Source: Siphonodentalium dalli
Lineage: Eukaryota; Mollusca; Scaphopoda; Gadilida; Siphonodentaliidae
DNA: 64,000 nucleotides
Assembly (NCBI GenBank): GCA_032622095.1
Contig: CP136064.1
Location: 272,885,614 to 272,949,613, forward strand
Direction of reading: 5' to 3'
In this document: one piece after another, positions 26,501-41,500 of the stretch
Layout of the letters: each line of letters starts with the position of its first letter
How positions within the stretch are numbered: the stretch's first letter is position 1
The notes under the pieces: model-generated
Told to the model about the DNA's origin: nothing
Seen by the model: only the letters and a program-made list of their open reading frames with translations
Database searches by the model: none
Made by a program: the position numbers and the translations under genes

Positions 26501-29500
26501 ACACCTAACCGATTGAACATCCGAGGACCCTTGTTCGTGGAGAACCGATCGGAATAATAGACATATTATCCACCTATAGGGTATCAGTTAATGTCCAACT
26601 GCACCCCCTCCTCGTACCATGCACGCCAAACAGCCAGGTGCCACAATCTTGGAGGAAACATATTTATTTCTCAATAGTACACTCCATAGTTAACAGTTAC
26701 ATAATTACAATAAGAGGATATAAAATGAGTGTTTCTCTCATGGTACCATGCATGTACACTAAAACAGCTCGGTGCCAGAAGCTTGGTGTAAACATACTGT
26801 ATTAATCAATATTACATTCCATATATAGTTAACCCTTTCATGACGAGAGGTTCCTGATTTTTTGTGAAAACCCTGTGCCAATGCATTCTTTTAAATAAGC
26901 GAGACGATCATAGGTCGCCTCGCATATAAAAGAGAATGCATTTGGTTAACAAATTTTTATATTTGTTAAAATATGTAAGAAATAATTAAAAAAAATTATA
27001 CAAAATTGGTAAAGAATGTAGGAAATAATGACAAAACAATTAAAAATTGTTAAAGTATGTAAGAAAAAATGATAAAGAATGCAAGAAAAAATTATAAGAT
27101 TGTTAAAGAATGTCCGAAAAAAATGATAAAATAATATGTTAAAGAATATAAGACACAATTATACAAATTGTTATAGAATGTAAGATAAAATTATAAAAAA
27201 AATTATAAAAATTGTTAAAAAATGTAAGAAAAATTTGAGTTGTTTTCGTGCGCATCAATACGTTGACAAGACATGAATGTTTTAAGCTGAAATAACTCAG
27301 CGCGTGCCTGACACGTGTTGGAACGTTTTGAAGCGAATGCATGTGTCCGCACATACAACTTAGTTCCGTGCTTCGAGTCCAGCTACTTATTCCCAAAACA
27401 ATATGTTCATGGAATTTAATTTGCTTCGAGACGATTCAGACGAGAGATGTGTTCATGGTCACGTCGTCAACAAGACAATTTTGAAATAGTCCTATTAACC
27501 GACAACGTTTATGTGATACATGGCAAAGTCGCTTTAAACAAAATTGCCAATGAAATAACGAAAGGTGTTATTATTTACTAACTAATGACACCTAGTTTTA
27601 ATCAACTAGAACATAAAGCAATCAACATTTTTTTTTACAAAATGGAAAAATAAAACAATGGTAATGGGTTTGTACATCAGGTTAATACATTCCTATTGAA
27701 ATAATGCATTATGCTGGTCAAAGTGACCGTGACTAGTGTGGGTTGTGATATGATACATGTACCACAGAAGAAGCTTGGTATCACATTATCTAAATATTTC
27801 ATTTGCAACATGAAATATATACCGTGACACGCCCCATCTCCTTCCACCCACACACATGCATGCCCCTCCCCAAAACTTCAGAGTAATCACACACATGTAA
27901 TTATGCACAGCAACTTTAATAATGTCAATATCATATTAATGAATTATAATTGTCAGGCGTTATGTTAGCCCAGCTTTCGCGGGGTTCTCTTATATATATC
28001 ATGTCATTATTTGAAAATATCAAATAAACTTATTGAAACTTATAAACTTAAAGTGAATGGTTTAATAACAACATTATCAACCCAAAACGAGCGAGAAGTT
28101 GAAATGGAATGATTCGGTGTTTGGTTTTGTCAATAATGTGCAATTTAAAGCTGTATTCCCCAAACGGACATCCTCTAGCCAGAACCCTGCGCGACATGTA
28201 CCAACGCCTCTATGCATTATAGCCTGACATACCTTCCATCACTGTAATCCCAATCCCCGAGCTCGACTCCCATACAGAACTGTCTGATTCTTCCACCTGC
28301 GTTGCCTCTAGCCACGAAACCCGGACAAGTGTTCACATCAATCTGCGCCTGCATACCACCTGAAAATATAACCATTTAACTTAATTATAATTACATTCTG
28401 AACACACACATGTCTGGCCGTTCGTCTTCAGTCCAGTTAAAACGTAAAAATGATATATACACGTGCTTTCATGTTGCTAACCGAAAACAAAAATCAGAAT
28501 TTGTTATCATGTTTTGCCTTCGGCCATTTTTGGGACCCACTCACCCTTTTTTTGCAAACGACATGGTAATTATAATGAACACGAGTTTATGACTCGAGTC
28601 ATAACTTCATTATAATTATAATTACCATGTTGTTTGCATCGTTCAGAGATCACGTGAGTGCACGTTTGCACAAAACCGTAGCTCAAATTAGTTGATTTGT
28701 TGGATATATTATGTTGAGTACACTGTTAGAAATATACCGTCGTTTCAACGGTCTGAGACTGCGCAACATCGCTGACAACTTTTGACCGTTAAACATACAG
28801 TCAGACCGTAGCATGTTTCACGGTATAAAACCGTTTAAGTAACGGGCAGACCGTAATCAATAATTGTCAGACCGTTGTATTTTTAAGGTTCGGCACCGTT
28901 TAATTGATATCAAGACCGTAACTAATAATGGTCAGACCAATGGCATTTTTCATGGGTCAACACCAATATTTAGCTCTTAATTTGCCAATTTACCATATAA
29001 TTAGCCAGGTTCCCATGGTGACAATATGATTTCCCGGTAGGCATTACGATTCATATGTTTTTGAATGGTTGAATCTAGTATTATTTGTAACTGAAAAATA
29101 CATCTTAGTTCCGATGTTACGATCATAATTGTGATGAAATGTAAATCCTCAATGCAAAAAGTGATAGACAGTACTTATGACACTTTGCAGTTTTCAGAGG
29201 ATCAAGCTTGTTATCTGCCTCGTATAATTTAATCCGGAAAAGGCTGCACACGAGTAATCTGTTGGCCTTTCACTAACTACTGTATAAATATGGCTGTAAA
29301 TAACAAACGACACTGCTATTAGCTGATAAGCCAACCCATCACTATTCAGTTATGAGTAATAGTAATTTCGACCATTCTAAAATATGAATCGGCATGCTCT
29401 TTTAGGCCATAACAAGAACAACGCTACATGTTTCACAGTTAAAACTCAAATATATGTACATGTACAAGTAAAATATCTTAATGGTATATTTGTTGGTAAC

Positions 29501-32500
29501 ATGTAAGGCGTGAAACTGTACAGTAACTTGTAAACACATTTTTTTGTTTTAACAGGTGAATCTGTATATCATGACAATACAGTACCAGTCAGAGGAAGTG
29601 TTTTTTTGTGGCGCACCTTTATTGCTATATTGAGCATGCTTAATTTAGACATAGGCGTAAAAGGGCATGCCGATTCATGTTTTAGAATGGTCGAAATTAC
29701 TATTACTCATAACTGAATAGTGATGGGCTGGCTTATCAGCTAATAGTAGTGTCGTTTGTTATGTACAGCCAATACCAAAAAGCTGTCGCGCTAATTATTG
29801 CAATATTGAACGTAAAATATTGCGATACTAAATGCACTAAATTTCATACACACCCGGTAGTGTTATAATCAGGCCAATCACATTTAAAATATGCATATAT
29901 TATGCCGCGATATTTAAAACTCTGTTCCCTGATGAAATTCCGCGTTATCACTATTATACTATAGTGGCAAAGTGAATCGAAACATATGCTCAATTTAAAT
30001 CATGACTATCCGGGCAATGTAGGAACATGGAACACAGACTACTAATCTGTTGCTGATTGTTGGGTATATTTCACCATCAAAAAATTCAAAACTGTAAAAT
30101 TGGGCTACTCTACCTATAAATCCGTGCCAATGTATGGCAATCATTTCCAACTAGCAATTCATGTGCTTTGTACACAGGGGCCAACTGATATTCAAATTGA
30201 TTTCATCCATTTATTTGGTAAATTCAATGAATACCATGCTCCGACTTAACTGTAAGACACATTGGGCCTACTAATATCATATGATATTATGCTCTGTCGT
30301 GCTTGGTTAATACACACATGCGAGCCAACTAGCATGCACCTTATCTCAACCAGTAGGGAAGAGAGTCGTGTTCTATGTTCGACCGCGCTATCATGGAATG
30401 AACATATATCACCAGATGCCAACAAATTTGGCGGACTGTACACAGATTTAGCTGACAATATTTACTATAGGATAGGATAGGATAGGATAATTTTATTTAC
30501 AATATACACACATGGAAAGTACAATTACAAATAAATATAATATTGATAGACTATACATGTATATTGCTAGGGGTGATATAGTCATGACTGACTGTCTTCC
30601 TATCACCCCTGGATGTGGTGACAGATTATATGATGAAGATGGCCGAATTAATTTGATTGTTTTTAGGTTACGTTTACAATTTATATATATGATCGATGTG
30701 TCAAAACATCTAAAAAGAAAACAATTGAACTGTAGGGTATATTCTACAACCAAAAAATTCATACTAATGTTGGGTATATTCCACAGCCAAAAAATTCAAA
30801 TCTCGAACTATAGAAGTCATATTCTCGCAAACGAGAGGCACCATAACCAAAAAATTCAAACTTCCCCAAATCTGGAAATCTCGGCGATATATTCGCGCAA
30901 ACGAGAGGCACCATAACATATTACGTAATGTAAAGGGATGGTACCCACATGTGTGAATCTTTAACAGTCTATACCTGGAATTATTCCCACATCACAGTGG
31001 CATATTATGCAATGTAAACATCATGGCAAGCAAATCACTTCATTATTCACCAACTCCAACAGAGTAGGGGTATCAAATTCCCACCATTAAAGCTACACAT
31101 GACATGATATCCACCACATGTGGAATCTATCATGTAACAGTTTGAACTTGATTAAACCAGTTCTCTCCAGACCACAGGGTTCACTCTGTATATAGCCTGT
31201 AACAAAACTTATAGACTTCACACTTAACATGTCTGCTTTTGAATGCGCTGTCACAGACATGTCATGCCTTTCAAAGTTGCATATAACATGCAAATATAAA
31301 ATAATTCCGCATAAAAAATGAACAAAATAGGCATATACCATGCTTGTTCAAACTATGACTGATACAATTGCTCTAATAAATTAGCAGCACAAGTCACTCG
31401 ATCTAAACTCGATGGAATCTATAAATTCCGTGCTCAGAATACACATTAAAGTGGCATATAATATGCAGAATTATAAAATTGGCACATATCGTGCATGCCC
31501 AAAGAAAGGGTGTTACTGGCCTCGAAAAATCAGGCCAATCACATTTAAAATAGGCATATATTATGCCCATCTATTTATTACGCGTTCCCTGATGAAATTC
31601 CGCGTTATCACTTTCATACTATAGTGGAAAAGTGAATCGAAACATATGCTCAATTTAAATTATGACTATACGAGCGATGTAGGAACATAGAACACAGACC
31701 ACTAATATGTTGTTGATTGTTGGGTATATTTCACAATCAAAACATTCAAACAGATAAATACTGTGCATAAAGTGTACATATAGTGGACATATAGCATTTA
31801 CAACTATAAGTATATACATCTCTAAAACATTGTCTCTATTGATACAATAAGCAATATAGAAGAAGCAATAATTTGATTTAAATCTCACAATTTTGAGCGC
31901 TAGATATCACAATATTAAGCGCAAAATTTTGAAATATTTAGCGCGAAATATTGCAATAATATCACAAGCGATATGCTTATAAGCGTTTCCACTTGCAATA
32001 TTATTGCGATATTGGTCGCGAACATAGTGTGTTTAATATACGACTTCTTTTGACAGGCACTGTATATCAATAACAGCTAGTTGGGATTGGAGCCATCAAG
32101 GCAACATAATAACTGTGCGCGATGACTTGGCGACAATCTCCTGTAGTCGCACATTTTCCATGAAATTTTAAAGCATGATGAATCAAACTGTATACTGGTA
32201 TCACGACATTGACTTAGTATCAACACCAGTGAGTCAGCCAAAGATAATTTGATAAGTAATAATAATAATAATATTTGTATAGCGCTTATCCCCAATAAGC
32301 GGGCCCTAAGCGCTTGACATAAACATAAACAAGAAATATAAATATACACAATATCAAAGTCACTTTCTGAAACTCCGCGCAAACAAGTAAGTTTTCAATG
32401 ACTTTTTAAAGTCGTCAAGAGATGGTGGCTCTTTTATGTTCAATGGCAGAGGATTCCATGCATTTGCGCATGTTACTTTGAAAGATCGGTAGCCAACCGT

Positions 32501-35500
32501 GATCAAATTAGCACCAGCTGGTGTCAGAAGAAGTTTGTCTTCTGAACGAAGTGATCGGTGTGGGACATACTGAACATGGATATCACTGAAGTATGCTGGA
32601 AGAGATTTTGTGTCATGGGTTGCTTGATATGCATATGTAACAAGTTTATAAATAATCCTATCTGTCACAGGTAGCCAATGTAGTTCTTTCAACATTTCAT
32701 CTGTGTCGTCAGATCTTTTACGACACATAACTATCCTTGCAGCAGGGTGTTGCAGACGCTGAAGCCTGGTAATTTGGATAGATGGTATACCAGCCAAAAG
32801 AGAGTTGCAATAGTCAAGTCGACTGAGAATCAGAGGTGAAGCAAGTTTTCTAGCTGAGTCAGTGTTTATGTATTTCCTCATTTGACCCAGTTTTAGAAGT
32901 TCAATGTATATTGTCTTGCATATCTGGCTAATATGTGATGTCATAGAGAGTGATCTATCCATAAAATACACCAAGGTTCTTCGCGCGATCTGAGAAATAA
33001 ACTTGGTTATCATCAATAGTCATAACATCTATTCCCACCTTTTCTATGTATGACGGCTTAGACACCCACATTACTTCAGTGTTGTCACTATTTAATTTTA
33101 GTTTATTAGCCAACATCCACGATTTCACAGAACCGATGCAGTTTTCCATTACAGTGAGAAGAAAATAGGGGTTATCACCAGAAATGTAAAGCTGTGTATC
33201 ATCAGCATACATGTGCGCAGAGACACTGTGTCGCCTGATGATCTCACCAAGTGGTTTGGTGTAGATTAAGTACAAGACAGGCCCCAGGACAGATCCATGA
33301 GGGACTCCATATTGCCGATTAAAGGTTTTCGAAAACGCACTGCCAATTTGAATCCTCTGAACACGATTAGAGAGAAATGAACCGAACCACTTGAGCGCGC
33401 TGTCAGATATCCCAAAAGAAATTTCCAATCGCTTCAACAGAATTTCGTGATCAAGAGTATCGAAAGCTGCGCTCATGTCAAGCAGGGATACTAGTGAAAA
33501 ATTGTTATCATCACTGGCAAGAAGAAGGTCATCTTGTGTCAGTATATGTGCCAGTGTTTTGATACTAAGTCACAACACTGCAATTTCAACATCAGCAATG
33601 AGTCTAATGATGTTAGACCCCCGATCATGCCATGGTTGACATGAATTTCGACTTTAGTGGAAATTGTCAATGACTAAGCCGCTATTCGCTGAATTGCAAC
33701 TTGTCCGGTTATCAAAGGAACCGAAATGAGACCGTCTTAACAACTGTCCGCAACCGAAAAGGTAACAGTTTCCCAAAACACAACAGTTTGCTATCAACGA
33801 TAGATCATAAAATGGCGGAGGAATTAGCTGATGGCTAAAGCGGGAACTTAACCCCGAGAATTACGTACGGTAGCGTACTCACGATAATTCGTACGTCCCG
33901 CATAACACAGAATGAATGCCACATTAATAATATATATTACATATCAGCAGAGTATGATTCAATCATACTGTATGGAGTAATTGCCGTATGGTCGCCGATA
34001 AATATACTATTGCATTTTGACGGGATGACTTTGAATCACGAAAATAATTAATTTCGACAATTTTGTGTATCGAACCGAGCTGGTCCCATAAATGGCCGGA
34101 TTTAGCATACAGTACCCCTTTAAGAGTATCTACGAACTGTATATTAGCATATCGTGAATTTATCGACATTATCGGGACGTGCAAATGTGATAACTTCCTG
34201 ATTACTTGATGTATGAAGATTAGGAGTCAGCCCAAACTGGAAGGCCATATAACATGTTCGTAATTCAAAACACAGTTTCCTGACAAACATTACTAATATC
34301 GCTGGTAGTACATAAACATACGTATTCATATTACAGGCCCCTGACATTAGTCATGTTTGGGTTGGATAGGATAAGATAATGTATTTACAATACATACATG
34401 AATTATACACTGGCAGTAACACATAACAAGGTAATACTGTATATTGTTTTGGGTAACCTGGCCCTGTCGAGCTGTCTTCTTGTTACCTCCAGTGAAAGCA
34501 GATGAAATGCCCTGAATCTATAATAACCCAGAGTAGAGATGCATAGCATGGTTTAGTTTGTCAGGGACTAAAGCATTTTATTTTTTATTACTTGGTTTTA
34601 CGGATTTCACAACACAAAAACAAGCTGTTTGTCAAACAAAATAAAATTTTAGTTTTTTTTATTTCCGCCAATGGGAACTATAATCGAGACAAAAAATGGA
34701 GATAGCATAAGTTTGCATCAAATATACAACACAGATTGAACAGCGAAGCCTGACAATCATTGTGGAATAGAAAGTCAACGGCAACATGACAGTATTTTAT
34801 ATTGGCGATATTTTTCATCTTGCTTTAAAGACACATCCAAATAAAAAATATATATTTGCCTATGCAAGTGGGCAACGGAAAAGCGTAGCTATATAGGTGA
34901 TATGGTGGCTTGTTTTAGATGAAGGTAATATTATGCTGCAAGTATGTTATTTATCCCGACCCTTTTTTTGACAATTTCAATTTAAAAATAGATTTTATTT
35001 TTAATTGTTTTCCTCCCACCTCCCCTACCTTTTAGCCAAAACAATCCGTAACACAAGTAATAACAAATAAAAGGCCCAAGTGTTTGTTTCCAACCTTCCA
35101 TATGTTCAGTCACAGCGCATTCCATGGTCCATCTTCCAGGCGTCACTGGTTCAAACGAGGCAGCAACGAAGAGCTGGATACACAGACACAGACGAAGTGC
35201 TGTCGAAATGAAACAAAATATAGATATACACAGTGTTCATTAGCACAATTATACCAATATTTCCTGATATTTCAAAATGGATTGTCTCAAAACTGTCAGG
35301 AATTTCTGTTTGAAATCAGGTAAACACGATTATTGTGACAGAATATTTAAGATCCATCTAAGGTTGGAAATTATAATCCCATTTACTATACGTTTATGCA
35401 TGAACAATAATTAACATTTCGCTCGCACGTATTTACGGTGTATTTTTCGGGCAATCAGTCGTAGAACACGACATGATGTCAGAATATGAACGGCAATATG

Positions 35501-38500
35501 CATATGAAATGCATCTGTACCATAGCTAACTATACATAACTGATGGTATATTCATATTATGATGTACAGACAAGTTTACAATATGTGTTGAAAGGATAAG
35601 TAAGTTTATGGAGGTACGTGTACTAAGCAGACGGGTATATTCACGAGGAATACGAGACAAAGAAAGATAGAGCGATAGAGATAAAGAGTGTATACATGTA
35701 TGTGAAAGAAAAGTTGGTATTGAAATTTTGAAACTAAATTTATGAATTAAACTATTTTAAAATGAGTTGTTTTGAAACTAAACATGGGAACTCAATATGG
35801 GAACCGCATGGAATATCGGTGCTATTCCGTTGAATTGTTAGTGTATTGTTTGAAACGACCGCCTTTTTTAATAAATTATTCCGTAGGTCTGAATATTTCA
35901 TTATTTATTTAAGATGATAGCAATGGTATACATTCGGGGCTACAATGATTTTACTTCTCACGTAGTTAGCTGTGGCACATATGAATTTTATATGCACGTT
36001 GCCGTTCATGTTCTGGTACCATGTCGTTCCTATAACGAAATAACTGCAAACATACTGTGCAAACCTGCGAGAGCATGAACAGACCCTTAACTCTGGTTAG
36101 GCGAACTTGCTAAATTGCGATCCTGTCGGTGCCAATACTAACTGTCACTAATTTGCGGCCATATTGGATACACCAGGCCCGTTTTCGTGGTTTTAGTGCT
36201 TCGTATCAAAGTTTTGGAGCAGTTTTTCCATATATATGTAATATTCCAAATGCTACTTCATAACTTTGACTTGTGGCACTAAATCCACGGAACCGGGGCT
36301 GGATAAATCTTTGAAACCGCGGAACTGGGCTGGATGAATCCAATACGACCGCGACTCAGTTATCTCGCTTATTGGTTCAACAGAGTCACATTGTAAGCAC
36401 ATGCACCTTTATATCGCGAAACGATTCGTTGAAGAATAGCAAAGTCTGTAATTACTGGCAAAACAATTACGTTTAAATTTCCAAAGGGGCTGTCCAGAAA
36501 ACAATGAACGGCAATCTCAGTTGATTAAGAAATGAATGTAGTGGATGTGTGTAAGTGTAGGATACGGCGCTATGGTCGTTAATCCATGTAGTGGGTGTGT
36601 GTTATTGTAGGATACGGCGCTGTGGTCGTTAATGCATGTAGTGGGTGTGTGTTATTGTAGGATACGGCGCTGTGGTCGTTAATGAATGTAGTTGGTGTGT
36701 GTTATTGTATGATAAGGCGCTGTGGTCGTTAATGAATGTAGTGGGTGTGTGTTATTGTAGAATACGGCGCTGTGGTCGTTAATGCATGTAGTGGGTGTGT
36801 GTTATTGTATGATAAGGCGCTGTGGTCGTTAATGAATGTAGTTGGTGTGTGTTATTGTATGATAAGGCGCTGTGGTCGTTAATGAATGTAGTTGGTGTGT
36901 GTTATTGTATGATAAGGCGCTGTGGTCGTTAATGAATGTAGTTGGTGTGTGTTATTGTATGATAAGGCGCTGTGGTCGTTAATGAATGTAGTTGGTGTGT
37001 GTTATTGTATGATAAGGCGCTGTGGTCGTTAATGAATGTAGTGGGTGTGTGTTATTGTATGATACGGCGCTGTGGTCGTTAATAAGTGTAGTGGGTGTGT
37101 GTTATTGTATGATAAGGCGCTGTGGTCGTTAATAAGTGTAGTGGGTGTGTGTTATTGTAGAATACGGCGCTGTGGTCGTTGGGATACACAGCGCCGTATC
37201 CCCCAACAACACACACATCCACGACATTCATTTATTACATTTATATAGTTTTTGATGATTTATTCCCATACAAAAGCTGAGTGTATTCTTAATTATTTGC
37301 ACAAAATGGCCGATAATTTGAAACTAGCCCACACAGCGCATTAAGTCAGCCCGATATGGGAGTTCAAAAGTCTTAGATACGATAACGTGATAACTGCCGC
37401 TCCCAGTGCCTGAAGAGCGATGAACACCCTACGCCACTTCAAGCCGATGCACGCGCTCGTTGGAATTTTAACCAATGTGTTACTCAGTTACTGATTATTG
37501 TTTTTGTAGCTTTGAACAGTTGTCCATGTTATTAATGTTCTATTGAAGCGTACTGGTATATGATTATATAAGGAATGACCGGCAGAGTAATTGAACAACG
37601 TTTATCTTTGTTTAATGACTCAGCCGGTTAAAAAATAAATAACCATAATCGATCCTCCAGTCATTTAGTATTTAAATACCCTTCTAATAGTGAAATATTC
37701 AAGGACTTGCTAATATCGGAAAATAATTTTAATAGCGAATGTGTCAAAACTATTTTGCGACAACATGATGTAGTTATAAACCGATCCGCAATTTTTTTCA
37801 ACCTGTACCCAGCGTGGAATACCTGTGGCTCTTTGAGACCAGATTTTGCCGTGGACCATTATGCTGTGAATGTCGATTTCCGTTCCCATGCCAACCACGT
37901 GCAAAGCTACTCTGCTGCCTTCACATAGTTGTGGGCGTGGCATGTTTCCATATACGAAGCCATTAATGGCATGCATCTTGTTGCTCTCGACGAAGTCCTC
38001 GTCATCGTCTGCGAATAGACTCTGGCATTGTGAGGAATTGCCGCATTTCTGTATGTTAGCGTCCATAAGGTGGCTTAGGTTTTCGTCGACAATTGATAGC
38101 ACCAATGTCATTTCCTTGTCAACGTCCATTCGGTCTCCATTCGCATTAAGGATTCCTATAATACAAAATAATAAGAACTCATATGTGGAATAGCTTACCT
38201 TACTGGTATTTGAATTCGCGCAGTACTATTTTTCGCTCAGCTTTAAATTCGCACAATTTGAATTCGCGCACCCAGTTGCGCGATTTCAAATCTGCATGAC
38301 AACAATATTTTCGAAAAAATATTGTATCTTATGACAGTCCGGTTCTTAGTTATACATGTGTATATAAAAGATAATCTCGAATACAATTTACAGCGAATAG
38401 AGTACAAAGTCTGTGTCATAATTGTGCTGTATATACGACTGCTTATGATCCAAATAATCATTCTTATGTGCATGTATAATACATATTTATGGTAATTATG

Positions 38501-41500
38501 GAATTGAACTCGAAAGAAGTAAAACCAAAACCGTACGGATGGGCCGCTGACTTAAGAAATTAAATCAACTCACCGCTGACTTAAGAAATTAAATCAACTC
38601 ACGATTGCGTATATTTTAAATAACTGACACTGTTTTATCATGATGTCACCCCAGCACACCACAGGGCTGCGAATACGGAGACGTGCTTCGTGCACCCTCC
38701 GCTAGGAATGTGTGTATTTCTTAGAAGCATTAACTCAACACCAAAAATCTAAACATGATGTATCACTTCACATATACATATGCATAATGACTTTGAGATT
38801 GGTTGCCCACAAGTTAATATATTTTGCCTATTAGCTATCTAAAATAACCCTCTTAGTAAGTTAGTTTCCCTATTGTTTGGTATAAACTTATGAGTCGTCC
38901 TATTTTTCGGTGAGTTTTAAATTCGCGCACCCATGGGTGCGTGAAAAATAGTACTGCGCCAATTAAAATACGAGTAAGATATATGTCGTCCCAAATATTA
39001 TGAAGCCATTTAACATCACCAAGTCAGGCACATCCCGGAGTAAACTATTACAATTGTATTTCACACCATTGACGTGAGGGACATTTATTCAACGGAATCC
39101 CAGCCACTGAATACATATTATTGTATACCTCTAGTGAAATAAAAGCCGGAGCTATTCTTATCGACGTTGTCGCCAAGAAAGATGACGTACATTGCGTCAA
39201 CGGTCCGCTTCTGGTGATGCCCCGACTGGTCAATCATCAAGACTTAAATCACATTTGAGTAGTTACATTATCAATGAAGGTGAACGTCGTTGATTGAACT
39301 GATCTCACACAACGGTGTGGAATATATACAGAACACAACTTGCAACATAATCTCGAATAGTTTCGAACTCGTTGTGGAAAGCTCATACAGTTAAATTTCA
39401 CTCCAGCTACGCTATCGCGAAAGATATCCTGCGCCATCTGTAATAGTTGAATATGGGTAATGGTATGTTTTGTGAATTCGATAAAAGAGGCATAACGAAA
39501 TTATCACATTTCACTAACGATAATTAGAACATAGTGTGGTACTAAATCGTAGCCATGTTTGTTTCGTGACGAAATAACACATCTAAATTAATTCGAATGT
39601 TTACTCACTTAAAAGCACCCGATAGGAAATTTTATCAGAATTAAATTGGTCTCACTATTTTTGTGAAGGAGCAAATGAGCCTCCATGTCAATTGATATTG
39701 AGAAAGGTTTAGTGAATAATTAGTGCAAAGGTTGCAAAACGAGGTGGATCTGGGTATTGATTATTTGCTTCCGTAATGTCAACAGTGCAATGTGACTGCG
39801 CATTATGATGCGCAATCGCATAGTTTCCACAAAAACCAAGAATCAGTGGATTTCGTAATGTCATATTTAACTATTATAGTTGAATATAACTACAATAGTA
39901 GTGATGGTCATGGAGTGTTTCGAATTTAACCCTGCCATGACTGGAGCTTCCTGAAATTGCGAAAACCCTTTGCCAATATATTATCTTCTGTATGCGAGTC
40001 TCCCACAGGGAGCTCCCCGCATACAATATACTATACATTGGCCCAACAATATGTATACTGACATTGAAAGCCAGTGCAGTATTATATATATGCGAGGCTC
40101 CATACGGGATACTTAAATATATATATAAGACAATGCACTGGCACATATATCCAATGCTGTACAAGCGAAGTTCTCGTTATGCAATAGTGCGGTAACTCTA
40201 ATCGTATTAGCATCGTAGTCTGGATTTCTGATCCCAAAAACTCCACATTTTAGGTCAGGCACACCCACCACGACTTCGGCATGTTCCGTACCCTTTATAT
40301 GAATTTTCTTAATGGCTACCGAATTTCACCAAGCTATACATAAACTATGGCAACTATCATAACTTTTCGATTGCCTCACGTGTAAAAAATGGCATACACA
40401 TTCGTCGATATCATTAATAAAGTTAGAAACCAAATTAGTTTGCGAATGACATGTTAATGTAAACCAGAGAGTGAGAAATGATTTTGTTATGTTCTCGAAA
40501 TTTTCCTTAACCCATTTCTGTTGTTGTTAATAAAGTTATGTGAAACACTCTGGTTGGGTTATCAAATAGAATACGCTTGCTCAAAGTGGTTATTTTTATA
40601 AATATTAATCCAAATTTACAACACCCACCGTCAGTCTTAAATATTTATTAAATGTATTGAGTATCGATGGCGACATCATTTGCGATAGTTTATCGCCGAT
40701 TGTTGTGTCTCGAATCGAAATGTAAATACTTACAATTGATTGTAGTTTCGACTGTGTTTTATATTGAGTTCTAAATCGTCAAACTAAGGGGCAAACTTAG
40801 GTAAGAAAAATCGGACGAAACTGGTTTTCAAACTCGTCCAAGATATTGTGGCAACCAACTCATAACAATAATCGCCGAACTAAGGGGAATAACTCTTAAG
40901 AAAGGTCGGACGAAACTGGTTTTCGAACTCGTCCTTGATAGTGTAGCAACCAACTCAAAACTTATTAAAATCGGTTAGAGTTGTTGCGCTTACAAAAAGC
41001 AATGGCCAGAAATCGCCAAACTAAGAGGTATAACTCAGGTAAGAAAAATCTGACAAAACTGGTTTTCGAACTTGTCCGAGATATTATGGCAACCAACTCA
41101 TAAAAAACATTGAAGTCGGTTAATATATGTTCGGGTTATTGCGCTTACGACACAAATAGCAAGAAATTGTCAAACTAAGGGGCATAACTCAAATTTAAAG
41201 ACATATTATGCACTTCCTCGGGTGCATGACATTGGTAAGTTGGCACGCATGCGCTATTCCTGTGGAATGTAGCAGTCTACTAGCATCGCCGAAAATTTCA
41301 AAGAAATCGCCATACCACCCCATGAAAACTTGTCCGATATATTGTGGCAACAACTCATACACAAAACATCATTGATCTTGGTTAATATGTGTTCACGTTA
41401 ATGCGCTTACGACCGGATAGGATCGGACGGACGTACGGTGTTGATTTCTATAGTCCCCCGAAATTAAATTTCGGGGCAAAAATATACCTTGCTAACAATG

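Larger units (their letters stand above)
29600..31985. repeat. Second GCGC-rich repeat copy, split by a ~1.88-kb insertion
   Basis: The left half (29600-29870) ends ACCCGGTAGTGTTAT and the right half (31753-31985) starts near TTTACAACTATAAG; at 10.5-10.9 kb these halves are about 45 bases apart. The intervening segment is flanked by direct repeats of about 215 bases (see next entry). Confidence 0.55.

Noticed and set aside
26431-26530. A functional tRNA gene
   Set aside because: A and B boxes are present but the cloverleaf is not convincing and the sequence continues into a SINE body and (GATT)n tail.
30262-30480. Plus-strand frame with STALSWNEHISPDANKFGG
   Set aside because: No domain I can name, no splice context, and it lies within the insertion bounded by direct repeats; its reverse is equally open.
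36531-37180. Regular 50-bp repeats that could suggest a CRISPR-like array
   Set aside because: Units are contiguous with no spacers, sequence variants are point changes, and the window is plainly eukaryotic.
37803-37823. Alternative donor CAG|GTTGAA for oxidase exon C
   Set aside because: It would end in phase 0, which does not fit exon D, and would lengthen the domain 2 loop relative to the family.
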